Source: Comamonas sp. lk
GTDB lineage: Bacteria > Pseudomonadota > Gammaproteobacteria > Burkholderiales > Burkholderiaceae_C
Assembly (NCBI GenBank): GCA_945869165.1
Contig: CAMBNY010000013.1
Span: 1 to 48,365 of the forward strand
DNA length: 48,365 bases
Reading direction: 5' to 3'
Shown here: piece by piece, positions 17,831 through 26,871 of the stretch
Numbering within the stretch: the stretch's first letter is position 1
Layout: the number at the start of each line of letters is the position of its first letter
Notes under the pieces: generated by a model
Seen by the model: the letters and a program-made list of their open reading frames with translations, nothing else
Databases searched by the model: none
Told to the model about the DNA's origin: nothing
Made by a program: the position numbers and the translations under genes

Positions 17831-19633
17831 ATGCACCCTTTAAGCAAACTTCTGCGCTACGCCAGCGCCTATCGGCGCGATTTCAAATTGGCGGCGCTGT
17901 ATTCGGTGTTGAACAAGTTTTTTGACATCCTGCCCGAGGTCTTGATCGGCGCGGCGGTGGATGTGGTGGTGAAGGGGGAAGAGAGTTTTCTGGCGCGTCA
18001 TGTGCTGGGCGCGGTCGGGATCACCAACACCTGGGAGCAATTGCTGGCGCTGGCATTGTTTAATGTGGTGGTGTGGGGTGGCGAGTCTTTGTTTCAGTAT
18101 TTGTACGAGGTGAAGTGGCGCCAGCTCGCGCAAAACCTGCAACACGATATGCGCCTGGACACCTACCGCCATGTGCAGCGCCTGGATATGGCGTATTTTG
18201 AGAATCAGCGCACTGGTAATTTGATGGCCATCCTGAACGACGACATCAACCAGATGGAGCGCTTTTTGAATGGCGGCGCCAATCAAATCATTCAGGTGTT
18301 TTTCTCTTCGCTCATGGTAAGCGCCGTGTTTTTTGCTTTGCAAAAAGACATCGCGCTGATGGCCTTGTTGCCAGTGCCTTTGATTTTGCTGGGTGCCTTC
18401 TGGTTTCAGAACCGGCTGGCGCCGCGTTACACCAAAGTGCGCGAGGCGGCGGGCGATGTGGGCGCAAGGCTGAACAACAATTTGCTGGGCCTGGCCACCA
18501 TCAAAGCCTTTGCCACGGAGGGCTTTGAGGCCAGCCACATCGAAGAGGCGAGCAACCGCTACCGCCAGACCAATGCCGCCGCCATCCGTATCAGCGCCGC
18601 CATCACGCCGGTCATCCGTATGGCGATTTTGGCGGGCTTTACCGCCACGCTGTTGTATGGTGGTTGGCTGACCTTGCATGGGCAATTGGCGGTGGGTGCG
18701 TTCTCGGTGCTGGTGTTTTTGACGCAGCGCCTGCTCTGGCCGCTGACCGGCCTGGCCGAAGTGGCCGATATGTACCAGCGGTCCATGGCCGCCATCGAGC
18801 GCGCCATGGGCTTACTCGATACGCCGATCAACATCGCTTATGAAGGCAAGCACTTTGCTAAATCGGCCATTACCGGTGAAATCCGTATTGAAAACCTTCA
18901 GTTTTCCTATGCCAGCGCGGGCGATACGCCCACCTTGCACAACATCAGCCTGACCATACCGGCTGGCCAGACGGTGGCCTTTGTGGGCTCCACCGGCTCG
19001 GGCAAATCCACCCTGGTTAAGCTACTGCTGCGCTTTTACACGCCGCAGAAAGGGCGCATTCTGCTCGATGGAGAACCGATCGATGCGCTCAATTTGCAAG
19101 ACCTGCGCCGCGCCATCGGCTATGTGGCGCAAGACGCGTTTTTAAGCGATGCCACCGTGGCCGACAATATTGCCTACGGCGAGCAAGACCGCGCTGCCGT
19201 CAGCGACGAGGCGATAGCCGCTGCGGCCCGCGCCGCCGAGGCCACGGAATTTATTGAAAAACTGCCCCTGGGTTTTGCCACGCGCTTGGGCGAACGCGGC
19301 CAAAAGCTTTCAGGCGGGCAGCGCCAGCGCCTGGCGTTGGCCCGCGCGATTTTGAAAGACCCGCCGATCTTGGTGCTGGACGAAGCCACCAGCGCGGTGG
19401 ACAACGAAACTGAAGCGGCCATTCAGCGCTCGCTCGAAGTGGTCAGCCAGGGCCGCACCACCATCGTCATCGCCCACCGCCTGTCCACCGTGCGCCAAGC
19501 CCATTGCATCCATTTGATGGACGCGGGGCGTATTGTGGAAAGCGGCACCCATGATGCACTGCTGGCGCAAGGCGGAGCCTATGCCGCGTTGTGGCGATTG
19601 CAGACGGGGGAGCGCAGCCTGCAGCCTATATAA
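17831..19633 (+). CDS. ABC exporter, fused permease and ATPase (MsbA/MdlB type)
   Basis: This 600-residue half-transporter should form a homodimeric exporter in the inner membrane. The N-terminal half has about six membrane helices. The C-terminal half is the ATPase: Walker [10 protein letters not shown] near residue 386, signature LSGGQRQR near 492, Walker B plus D-loop [11 protein letters not shown], and the H-loop IAHRLST. It resembles type I exporters for lipids or hydrophobic compounds; the substrate is not readable. An LplT-like transporter follows after 36 bases, consistent with a membrane-lipid theme. Confidence 0.9.
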   Translation: MHPLSKLLRYASAYRRDFKLAALYSVLNKFFDILPEVLIGAAVDVVVKGEESFLARHVLGAVGITNTWEQLLALALFNVVVWGGESLFQYLYEVKWRQLAQNLQHDMRLDTYRHVQRLDMAYFENQRTGNLMAILNDDINQMERFLNGGANQIIQVFFSSLMVSAVFFALQKDIALMALLPVPLILLGAFWFQNRLAPRYTKVREAAGDVGARLNNNLLGLATIKAFATEGFEASHIEEASNRYRQTNAAAIRISAAITPVIRMAILAGFTATLLYGGWLTLHGQLAVGAFSVLVFLTQRLLWPLTGLAEVADMYQRSMAAIERAMGLLDTPINIAYEGKHFAKSAITGEIRIENLQFSYASAGDTPTLHNISLTIPAGQTVAFVGSTGSGKSTLVKLLLRFYTPQKGRILLDGEPIDALNLQDLRRAIGYVAQDAFLSDATVADNIAYGEQDRAAVSDEAIAAAARAAEATEFIEKLPLGFATRLGERGQKLSGGQRQRLALARAILKDPPILVLDEATSAVDNETEAAIQRSLEVVSQGRTTIVIAHRLSTVRQAHCIHLMDAGRIVESGTHDALLAQGGAYAALWRLQTGERSLQPI

Positions 19634-19669
19634 CAATGCTTTTTCTTAGACATGCTGCGGGAGGCTGCG

Positions 19670-21001
19670 ATGGACAACGAAGTTAAGACCAATCAATTTG
19701 CACTGCTCAGGCAGCGCCGCTTTGCCCCCTTCTTCTGGACACAATTTAGCGGTGCGGGCAATGACAATGTATTTAAGTTCGCTTTCACCGTCATGGTCAC
19801 CTACCAGCTACAGGTGGCCTGGTTGCCGCCAGCGCTGGCGGGCCTAGTAATAGGCGCTTTGTTTATCTTGCCCTACGTGCTGTTTTCTGCGACCAGCGGA
19901 CAAATTGCCGACCGCTGGGACAAAGCGCGCCTGATGCGCCTGGTCAAAAACCTGGAAATCGCCATCATGCTGCTGGCCGCCTACGGCTTTGCGGCGCAGC
20001 AGGCCGGGGTGTTGCTGGTCTGTACATTTTTGATGGGTTGCCATTCCACCTTGTTTGGCCCGGCCAAGTTTGCGTATTTGCCGGAGGTGCTGCAAGAGCG
20101 CGAACTGGTGGGCGGCAATGGCATGGTGGAAATGGGCACTTTTGTCGCCATTTTGCTGGGCAATATGGTCGGTGGCCTATTGGTGGCCATTCCCGACATC
20201 GGCCAGTTGGCAGCGGCTGCGGCTTGTGTGGTGTTCGCGGTGCTGGGTCGTATCGCGGCAGGCTTTATTCCGCCCACGCCCGCGCGCCTGCAAGGCCAGC
20301 CTATGAACTGGAACCCGTTTACCGAGACGGCTGCTAATTTGCGGCTGGCGGCGGTGGACCCGGTGGTGTTTCGCTCCATGCTGGGAATCAGTTGGATGTG
20401 GTTTTTCGGAGCGGTGTTTTTGAGCCAGTTCCCTTCATTTGCCAAAACCGTGCTGCATGGCGATGAGCAAGTGGCGTCCTTGCTCTTGATTGTGTTTTCG
20501 GTAGGCGTGGGCATCGGTGCGCTGCTGTGTGAAAGCCTCAGCCGCAAAGGCGCTGGCCTGGGGCTGGGCCTGGTGCCGCTGGGCGCGGCGGGTATGAGTG
20601 TTTTTGCGGTGGATTTGTATTTCGCGTCCCACACTTTGGCACCTTCGGCTTTGATGGGCGCCAGCGCTTTCGTAGCCCAAAGCGCGCATTGGCGCGTCAT
20701 GGCCGATCTATTTTTTATGAGCTTGTTCACCGGCCTCTTTAGCGTGCCTATGTACGCGCTGATCCAGCAGCGCAGCCAAGTCACGCACCGGGCGCGCATT
20801 ATTGCGGCCAACAATATTCTCAATGCCTTGTTCATGGTGGTCAGTTCGCTGCTGGCCGGGGCCTTGCTGGGCGCGGGCCTGACGGTGCCCGATGTGTTTT
20901 TGCTCACCGGCCTTGTAAATGCCCTGGTGGCGACCTATGTATGTGTCAAGGTGCCCGCGTATGTGCACGACTTGCGCACTATGCTGGGCCGGGCCTCCTA
21001 G
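19670..21001 (+). CDS. MFS transporter, LplT-like (lysophospholipid translocation)
   Basis: This 443-residue MFS protein has about 12 membrane helices. The N-terminal region (FFWTQFSGAGNDNVFKFA) and the loop SGQIADRWDKARLMR, then STLFGPAKFAYLPE, match LplT, the E. coli transporter that flips lysophospholipids inward. In many beta-proteobacteria such proteins are fused to or followed by Aas acyltransferase; here there is neither. ATG 19670 has GGGAGG 5 bases upstream and was preferred to the GTG-type start at 19652. Confidence 0.82.
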   Translation: MDNEVKTNQFALLRQRRFAPFFWTQFSGAGNDNVFKFAFTVMVTYQLQVAWLPPALAGLVIGALFILPYVLFSATSGQIADRWDKARLMRLVKNLEIAIMLLAAYGFAAQQAGVLLVCTFLMGCHSTLFGPAKFAYLPEVLQERELVGGNGMVEMGTFVAILLGNMVGGLLVAIPDIGQLAAAAACVVFAVLGRIAAGFIPPTPARLQGQPMNWNPFTETAANLRLAAVDPVVFRSMLGISWMWFFGAVFLSQFPSFAKTVLHGDEQVASLLLIVFSVGVGIGALLCESLSRKGAGLGLGLVPLGAAGMSVFAVDLYFASHTLAPSALMGASAFVAQSAHWRVMADLFFMSLFTGLFSVPMYALIQQRSQVTHRARIIAANNILNALFMVVSSLLAGALLGAGLTVPDVFLLTGLVNALVATYVCVKVPAYVHDLRTMLGRAS

Positions 21002-21027
21002 GCCTTCAATTAAACGGATAGGTAGAT

Positions 21028-21306
21028 ATGCGCTGGTTGCTTCGTGTTTTTTTGCTGCTGCTCGGCCTGGGCTTTATGCTGGCCTTGCTGTGCATGGCCG
21101 CGCTGATGTTTGCCTTCTCGCTGCTGCGCTGGCTGTTTACCGGGCGCAAACCGCAGTTGGTTTTGGTGATGGACAGCTACAAAAAATGGCAGCAAAACTC
21201 GCCCTGGGCTCCCCGGCCACCGGCGGGTGACGACATCATCGACGTGCCTAGTCGCGATATCGAGCCCCATCCAACGCGCTTGCCACCGATTGACAAAAAA
21301 GACTGA
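21028..21306 (+). CDS. Small single- or two-pass membrane protein, hypothetical
   Basis: This 92-residue protein has a hydrophobic N-terminal half (about residues 4-36, LLRVFLLLLGLGFMLALLC onward) and a polar, proline- and aspartate-rich C-terminal half (PPAGDDIIDVPSRDIEPHP). I recognise no family. It starts 26 bases after the LplT-like gene on the same strand and may be co-transcribed with it. The real-gene call rests on the sensible composition, position and start. Confidence 0.65.
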   Translation: MRWLLRVFLLLLGLGFMLALLCMAALMFAFSLLRWLFTGRKPQLVLVMDSYKKWQQNSPWAPRPPAGDDIIDVPSRDIEPHPTRLPPIDKKD

Positions 21307-21352
21307 AGTGGGCGTGACTCGTGCCTAAGCCACCAGGTCGCAGCGAGGGGAC

Positions 21353-22105
21353 TTAGAAACCGTCGCCCTGTAAGGGCATAGGCTGCAAATCCGGCCCCAC
21401 CACGCGGCGTTCGTCGAAAACAAAGCACCCGCCGCTGTAGTACTTGCCATCGGTTTCCTCAAAATATTTGAGGATGCCGCCTTCGAGCTGGTAGACATGC
21501 TCCAGCCCTTCCTCGCGCATCAAGATGGCCGCTTTTTCGCAGCGAATGCCGCCAGTGCAAAAACTCACCACCGTCTTGTCTTGCAGCGATGCTTTGTGCG
21601 CCCGAAAGGCATCGGGGAATTCGGTGAACTTGTGGATGCGCCAGTCCAGTGCACCGCTGAAAGTGCCTTCATCCACCTCAAAGGCATTGCGCGTATCCAG
21701 CGTGACCACCGGACGGCCCGCGTCATCCACCCCAGCCTCTAACCAGCGCCGCACTGTGGCGGCACTGACCGCAGGCGCACGGCCCGCCGCCGGTTGAATA
21801 GCCGGGTGATTCATGCGGATGATTTCATTTTTCACCTTGACCAACATCTTTTTGAAAGGCTGCTCTTCGGACCAACTCTCTTTGGGCGCCAGCGGCACAA
21901 AGCGTGCGTCGCTTTGCAGCTGCGCCACAAAGCTGCGCACTTGCTCGGCCTGTCCGGCCAAAAACATATTGATGCCCTCATGGGCCAGCAATACCGTGCC
22001 CTTGAGCTGCAAGCCCAGCGCGCGGCTAAGCAATATGTCCCGCAGCGCCGCCACATCGGGCAGCGGCGTGAACAAGTAGGCAGAGATATTGAGGATGCTG
22101 GGCAT
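21353..22105 (-). CDS. trhO: Rhodanese-domain tRNA uridine(34) hydroxylase TrhO-like
   Basis: This protein of about 250 residues matches the TrhO (YceA) family that hydroxylates U34 of tRNAs in an oxygen-dependent way on the route to 5-(carboxy)methoxyuridine. An N-terminal acylphosphatase-like part (SAYLFTPLPD, LAHEGINMFLAG) precedes a rhodanese domain with active-site loop CTGGIRCEKAA. It is shorter than E. coli TrhO (350) because the C-terminal Cys-rich tail is missing; such short forms are common. I start at ATG 22105 to fit family N-termini; an ATG at 22147 is also in frame. Neither has a clear ribosome site. Confidence 0.85.
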   Translation of the reverse strand: MPSILNISAYLFTPLPDVAALRDILLSRALGLQLKGTVLLAHEGINMFLAGQAEQVRSFVAQLQSDARFVPLAPKESWSEEQPFKKMLVKVKNEIIRMNHPAIQPAAGRAPAVSAATVRRWLEAGVDDAGRPVVTLDTRNAFEVDEGTFSGALDWRIHKFTEFPDAFRAHKASLQDKTVVSFCTGGIRCEKAAILMREEGLEHVYQLEGGILKYFEETDGKYYSGGCFVFDERRVVGPDLQPMPLQGDGF

Positions 22106-22173
22106 GGGGGTATAGGGCAGGCGCGGAGTTAGTCCGATGACCTGCATTTTCAGTCATCAGCTCGGCGGCGCGC

Positions 22174-23076
22174 TTAAGCGTCCGGTTCAGCCTTGGGGTC
22201 TGCGCGGCGCAGCAAGTCCAGCGGGTTGACATTAGAAACCAGCAGGCAAGCCAGCACGATCAGGCCGCCGCCTATGGCCATTGCTAGGCTGGTGGCTTCG
22301 CCTAGTAGCAGTACCGACCAGAGCACGCCAAAGCCGGTGCTCATAAAGTTGGCGGTCATGGACGCCATGGGCGGCACGTGCTGCATGATGCGCATAAACA
22401 ACCAATAGGCCAGGCCCGAGGTGGCGATGCCCAGCACGCTGACGGCGGCCAGGGCGCTGGGGGTGAAATGGGCGTTCGGAAAATCATGCACCGCGCCGGG
22501 CAGCAGCATAAGCACCGAGGCCGCATGCATACCAGCGGTAATGGACAGTGGCTCCATGCGCGTGGTGGCGCGTTTGAGGTAGGGCGTGGCGATGCCCGAT
22601 AAGGCCGCTGCGCCCACACAAGTGAGCGCCGAGAGCATGAGTTGCGCGCTGGGGTGGACCGGCCCCAGGCGCACCACGAGCGCGGCGCCAGCCAGGCCCA
22701 GCAGGCAACCGGCCAGCTTGCCGCGCGTCAGCACTTCTTCGCCCAGCCAGGCCGAGGCGAAAGCGCCGAACAGCACCGAGGTCACCGACAGCAGCGCGCC
22801 ATAGCCGCCAGGCAGAAACAAGGCCGCTTGCGAATACAAGGCATGCGGCCCGGCCACGGCCAGAAAGCCGATGAACATCAATTCCTTCCAATGCTCCGTA
22901 GGCCAGCGGTGCTTGAGCGCGCGCATGATGCCCGCCAGCATCAAAGTGCCCAAAACCATGCGTAGCCAGGGCGAAAAATTAGGCCCCAGTTGTGGCGCCG
23001 AAATACGGGTCAGGATGAATGACGCGCCCCATAGCGCAGAGAGGCAAGCCAGTTGCAAGAGGTATTTGGCTTGCAT
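22174..23076 (-). CDS. EamA/DMT-family transporter
   Basis: This 300-residue protein has about ten membrane helices in two repeated EamA halves (WGASFILTRIS in the first, GIATPYLKRATTR opening the second). Members export metabolites or drugs; the substrate is not readable. It lies 30 bases after trpS on the same strand and before trhO, probably in the same transcript. Confidence 0.88.
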   Translation of the reverse strand: MQAKYLLQLACLSALWGASFILTRISAPQLGPNFSPWLRMVLGTLMLAGIMRALKHRWPTEHWKELMFIGFLAVAGPHALYSQAALFLPGGYGALLSVTSVLFGAFASAWLGEEVLTRGKLAGCLLGLAGAALVVRLGPVHPSAQLMLSALTCVGAAALSGIATPYLKRATTRMEPLSITAGMHAASVLMLLPGAVHDFPNAHFTPSALAAVSVLGIATSGLAYWLFMRIMQHVPPMASMTANFMSTGFGVLWSVLLLGEATSLAMAIGGGLIVLACLLVSNVNPLDLLRRADPKAEPDA

Positions 23077-23106
23077 GGCGCTTATTCAGGCCGGGCTCAC
23101 CGCCAA

Positions 23107-24399
23107 TTAGACCGCCTGCGCACGCAAACTCTCCAGCGCTTCGTCCAGCGCTGCGGCATCGTTCACCGAGGAAATAAAGGCCTGGCAGGCCGGTAATGCG
23201 CTCGCGCCGCCAGCCTTGAGCTGAGCCATCACTTGCGCTGCTTCTTTGGGGTTGGCAAAGCCCGTGCTTTGCAAGAGCAGCGTGCCTTTGGCATCTAGCA
23301 GTTTGAAGTAAAACTGCCCGTCACTCTCGCGGTATTGCTTGAAGGCGGCGCTGGCGGTTTTGGCCGCTTTAGCAGGGCCGCCAGTGCTTTGCGCGGCCAA
23401 GCTGCGCAAGCCCACGGCTTGGCGCAGGCGCGCCATAAAGGGCGTGGCCACGGCGCGCGCTTTAATGGCGCCTTGCAGCAGCAGGGCTTCCACTTCTTGC
23501 GGATGCTCCATCAGGTGTTGGTAGCGTGCGCGCATGGGCGCGATTTCTTGGTCTATGCGCGCATGCAGTTTTTCTTTGGCAGAGGCCCAGCTGATACCTT
23601 GGGCAAATTCTTGCGCAAAGGCGGCGGTCTCTTGCGGGCTGGCAAAAGCCTGGTAAATCTGAAACAAGGCCGAGCCTTCAGTGTCTTTGGGCTCGCCCGG
23701 TGCGCGCGAATCGGTCTTGATGTTGGCAATCAGTTTTTGCAACTGCGCGCTGCTGGCAAACAGGGGGATGGTGTTGTCGTAGCTCTTGCTCATCTTGCGG
23801 CCATCCAAGCCCGGCAAGGTGGCTACGCTTTCTTCAATGGCGGCTTGCGGCGCTACAAAATGTTCGCCATAGCGGTGGTTAAAACTGTGCGCCATGTCGC
23901 GCGCCATTTCGATGTGCTGCACCTGATCGCGCCCCACCGGCACATGGTGGGCATTGAACAACAAAATGTCTGCACCCATCAGTACCGGGTACATAAACAG
24001 TCCGGCGCTGACATCGGTATCCGGGTCGGTACCGGCGGCGGTGTTTTTGTCTACCGAGGCTTTGTAGGCATGCGCGCGGTTGAGAATGCCTTTGCCGGTC
24101 ACGCAGGTCAAAAACCAGGTGAGCTCGGGAATCTCGGGGATGTCGGACTGGCGGTAAAACACCACGCGCTCGGGGTCCAGGCCTGCGGCGAGCCAACTCG
24201 CGGCGATCTCCAGAGTAGAGCGCTGAATGCGCGCAGGCTCGTCAATTTTGATGAGCGCGTGGTAGTCGGCCAAAAAGTAATAACTCTCCACGCCGGGCCG
24301 CAAGCTCGCTTGCACGGCGGGGCGGATGGAGCCCACGTAGTTACCCAAGTGCGGTGTGCCCGAGGTGGTGATGCCGGTTAAAAAACGAACAGTACTCAT
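23107..24399 (-). CDS. trpS: Tryptophanyl-tRNA synthetase with C-terminal YegP-like extension
   Basis: This 430-residue enzyme charges tRNA-Trp. The HIGH-equivalent GTPHLGN and the GRKMSKSYDN motif are present in a class I Trp-RS core of about 330 residues. E. coli TrpS is 334 residues, so about 90 residues are extra. The extension, after a Lys/Ala-rich linker (GGPAKAAKTASAA), contains FKQYRESDGQFYFKLLDA and a following SxGF-KEAA pattern that resembles one YegP/DUF1508 repeat. This longer form is known to me in Burkholderiales; its function is not. The gene is the fourth in the rnm-yciO-protease-trpS run. Confidence 0.93.
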   Translation of the reverse strand: MSTVRFLTGITTSGTPHLGNYVGSIRPAVQASLRPGVESYYFLADYHALIKIDEPARIQRSTLEIAASWLAAGLDPERVVFYRQSDIPEIPELTWFLTCVTGKGILNRAHAYKASVDKNTAAGTDPDTDVSAGLFMYPVLMGADILLFNAHHVPVGRDQVQHIEMARDMAHSFNHRYGEHFVAPQAAIEESVATLPGLDGRKMSKSYDNTIPLFASSAQLQKLIANIKTDSRAPGEPKDTEGSALFQIYQAFASPQETAAFAQEFAQGISWASAKEKLHARIDQEIAPMRARYQHLMEHPQEVEALLLQGAIKARAVATPFMARLRQAVGLRSLAAQSTGGPAKAAKTASAAFKQYRESDGQFYFKLLDAKGTLLLQSTGFANPKEAAQVMAQLKAGGASALPACQAFISSVNDAAALDEALESLRAQAV

Positions 24400-24427
24400 G
24401 GTGCTTTAGTTAACAAGGCCAAACAAA

Positions 24428-25114
24428 TTAAACCGGCGCTGCGCCGCTGAGCAGCAGCGCGCGCAAGGGACTGAGCAGCAATTCCAGGGCTTCAAAACTC
24501 AGGCCCATCAAAGGCAGCATCCAAAAGGTGTTGATCACCTTGGTCAGCACCAGCGCCATCACAATAAAAAAGCCCCAGGGCTCCACGCGCGACAACCAAT
24601 ACGCCTGGCGCATAGGCAATAAGCCCACCAAAATGCGCCCGCCATCAAGCGGCGGCAGCGGGAACAGATTAAACACACACATCACCACATTGACCAGCAC
24701 GCCGCCCTGGCACATTTTTAGCAAAAAAGGCTCGCTGATACCAGCGCCTTGCAATACGAATAGGCCCGCGCCCCAAAGCACGGCTTGCGCGAAATTAATC
24801 GCCGGGCCGGCCAAGGCCACCCAGACCATATCGCGTTTGGGGTGGCGCAGGCGCCCAAAATTGACCGGCACCGGTTTGGCATAGCCAAACAAAAACGCGC
24901 CCGAGGTGCTGAAGTACAGCAGCAGCGGCAGCAAGATGGTGCCCACTGGGTCGATGTGTTTCAAGGGGTTGAGCGAGATGCGGCCCAGCATCCAGGCGGT
25001 GTCGTCGCCAAAGTAGCGCGCTGCGTAGCCGTGCGCCGCTTCATGCAGGGTGATGGAAAAAATCACCGGTATCGCGTAGAGGCTGACGGTTTGAATCAGG
25101 TTTGCAATGTCCAC
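24428..25114 (-). CDS. Site-2 protease family (M50) membrane zinc metalloprotease
   Basis: This 228-residue polytopic protein has the zinc motif HEAAH at residues 24-28 and the third-ligand motif NLFPLPPLDGGRI in the C-terminal half. It belongs to the short, PDZ-less group of intramembrane metalloproteases. Its substrate is unknown. It lies between yciO (49-base gap) and trpS (28-base gap). Confidence 0.9.
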   Translation of the reverse strand: MDIANLIQTVSLYAIPVIFSITLHEAAHGYAARYFGDDTAWMLGRISLNPLKHIDPVGTILLPLLLYFSTSGAFLFGYAKPVPVNFGRLRHPKRDMVWVALAGPAINFAQAVLWGAGLFVLQGAGISEPFLLKMCQGGVLVNVVMCVFNLFPLPPLDGGRILVGLLPMRQAYWLSRVEPWGFFIVMALVLTKVINTFWMLPLMGLSFEALELLLSPLRALLLSGAAPV

Positions 25115-25163
25115 GTGCGGGCTTTCAATGATTAAGGCTTGAAGGCATTCGGGCTCTCACGCA

Positions 25164-25787
25164 TTACAGACCCAGCCGGGCAAGGTCGCCCCGACCCTGG
25201 CGGACCACTTCGGCTTCGCCGCCGCTCAGGTCTATCACGGTGGTGGGCTCTAGCGCACAGGCACCGGCGTCGATCACGCCGTCTATCTGGTGCTCATAGC
25301 GTTCGCGGATGTCAGCGGCATCGTTCAGGGCCTGGCTTTCGCCTGGCGGTATCAACGTGGTGGCCAGCAAAGGCGCGCCGTGCAGCTCCAGCAAGGCTTG
25401 CAGGCAGGCATGCTCGGGCAGGCGCAGGCCAATGGTTTTGCGCGAGGGGTGGCTCAGGCGGCGCGGCACTTCTTTGCTGGCTTCTAGGATGAAGGTAAAC
25501 GGGCCGGGCGTGGCGGATTTAAGCAGGCGGAACTGTCGGTTGTCCACCTTGGCGTAATTGGCCAGCTCGCTCAGGTCGCGGCATAAAAGCGTCAGGTGGT
25601 GCTTTTCGTCCACCCCGCGAATTTGGCGCAGCCGGTCGGCGGCGGCTTTGTCGTCTAAGTGGCAGACCAGCGCGTAGCTCGAATCGGTGGGCACTGCCAG
25701 CACGCCGCCTTTTTGCAGCAAGGCCATGGCTTGCTTGAGCAGGCGTTGTTGCGGGTTGTCCGGGTGGACTTCAAAAAACTGTGCCAC
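25164..25787 (-). CDS. yciO: YciO (Sua5/YciO/YrdC family) protein
   Basis: This 207-residue protein aligns along its whole length with E. coli YciO as I remember it (FEVHPDNPQQRLLKQA, LAVPTDSSYAL, GPFTFILEASKEVPRR, PTTVIDLS). YciO is related to the threonylcarbamoyl-AMP synthases TsaC/Sua5 but does not replace TsaC in E. coli, so its role is uncertain. I chose GTG 25787, which gives the YciO N-terminus (AQFFEVHP) and sits 8 bases after the upstream stop; the longer frame would overlap the rnm gene. The adjacent rnm-yciO order is as in E. coli (yciV-yciO). Confidence 0.9.
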   Translation of the reverse strand: MAQFFEVHPDNPQQRLLKQAMALLQKGGVLAVPTDSSYALVCHLDDKAAADRLRQIRGVDEKHHLTLLCRDLSELANYAKVDNRQFRLLKSATPGPFTFILEASKEVPRRLSHPSRKTIGLRLPEHACLQALLELHGAPLLATTLIPPGESQALNDAADIRERYEHQIDGVIDAGACALEPTTVIDLSGGEAEVVRQGRGDLARLGL

Positions 25788-25795
25788 GGCGCCGC

Positions 25796-26650
25796 TTACT
25801 GGATGCGCGCGGCAAGCAATTCCCACACCGGCGTCAAACCGCCGGGCAGATAGGGCAGGGTGCCCAGCTCGGTATGGCTTTCTAAGGGGCTGTGAAAGTC
25901 GCTGCCGCGCGAGGCGGCCAGCCCAAACTCTTGGGCCGTGGCGGCATAAGTGACATATTCCGCCGCCGAATGGCTGCCAGTCACCACCTCCACGCCGCGT
26001 CCGCCGTGGCCTTTGAATTCGGTAAACAGCGCAAATTCTTCGTTGCGCGTAAATTTGTAGCGCGCCGGATGCGCCACCACCGCCATGCCACCGGCACCGG
26101 TAATCCAGCCCACCGCGTCTTTGAGCGTGGCCCAGCGGTGCTCCACATAGCCGGGCTTGCCCTCGGTCAGGTATTTGCGAAACACCTCGTTAGTGTCTTT
26201 GCATACGCCGGTCTCGACCAAGTGCCGGGCGAAATGGGTGCGAGAAATCAGGTCTGGGTTGCCCACGTATTGCAGCGCACCTTCAAACGCGCCTTTGATG
26301 CCCACTTTGGTCAGTCCATCGGCCATGTCTTGCGCCCGCAGCCTGCGCCCGCCGCGCGTGCGCTCCAGGCCCTCGCGCAAATCCGGGTTGTCGGTATCGA
26401 TGCCCAGGCCGACGATGTGAACAGTTTTACCCAGAAAAGTGACCGAAATTTCCACCCCGGTGATGTAGCGCATGCCCACCGCCTTAGCGGCTGCGGCTGC
26501 GCGGGCCTGGCCGCCAATCTCGTCATGGTCGGTCAGCGCCCACAGCTCCACGCCGTTGGAGGCGGCACGTTCTGCCAGGGCTTCAGGGGTCAGGGTGCCG
26601 TCCGAGACCACAGAGTGGCAATGCAGGTCGGCGTTGAGGATAGAGGTCAC
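25796..26650 (-). CDS. rnm: RNase AM / 3',5'-nucleotide bisphosphate phosphatase (PHP domain)
   Basis: This 284-residue PHP-domain protein carries the metal-binding motif ADLHCHSVVSDG near the N-terminus, LTDHDEIGG, the GVEIS block and the C-terminal SRGSDFHSP block. It matches E. coli YciV/Rnm, a 5'-3' exonuclease that trims the 5' ends of rRNA precursors and also hydrolyses 3',5'-bisphosphonucleotides. It is the first gene of a minus-strand run and is tightly followed by yciO. Confidence 0.9.
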   Translation of the reverse strand: MTSILNADLHCHSVVSDGTLTPEALAERAASNGVELWALTDHDEIGGQARAAAAAKAVGMRYITGVEISVTFLGKTVHIVGLGIDTDNPDLREGLERTRGGRRLRAQDMADGLTKVGIKGAFEGALQYVGNPDLISRTHFARHLVETGVCKDTNEVFRKYLTEGKPGYVEHRWATLKDAVGWITGAGGMAVVAHPARYKFTRNEEFALFTEFKGHGGRGVEVVTGSHSAAEYVTYAATAQEFGLAASRGSDFHSPLESHTELGTLPYLPGGLTPVWELLAARIQ

Positions 26651-26871
26651 CGGAGCATTTTAGGCGCTGGGGCTTGGCTTGCTCCACGCTGGCGTCTGGT
26701 CCAAGCTGAAGTGGTAGCCAACTAGCCAGCGCTAAGCGCGCGATATGCGGGTGGGTGGATGCTGGCCGAACTCGGTTTTCTAAAAAATATTCCGCCCTAG
26801 GCTGAAGTGTTGACTAAAACTTGGGTGATCGCGCAGTGTGAAGGCTTAGAGGTCGCGCGAATGGCCATGCA

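Noticed and set aside
19981..20907. Minus-strand open frame of 308 codons opposite the LplT-like gene
   Set aside because: The composition is that of a shadow frame, and the opposite strand encodes a clear MFS transporter.
23335..24381. Long open frame (348 codons) on the plus strand opposite trpS
   Set aside because: It is a mirror of the high-GC trpS gene, with Gly/Arg/His-rich composition and no motif; trpS itself is certain.
25164..25787. Assignment as TsaC/Sua5 threonylcarbamoyl-AMP synthase
   Set aside because: The sequence follows YciO throughout (HPDNPQQR, KEVPRR, PTTVIDLS), so yciO is the better call.
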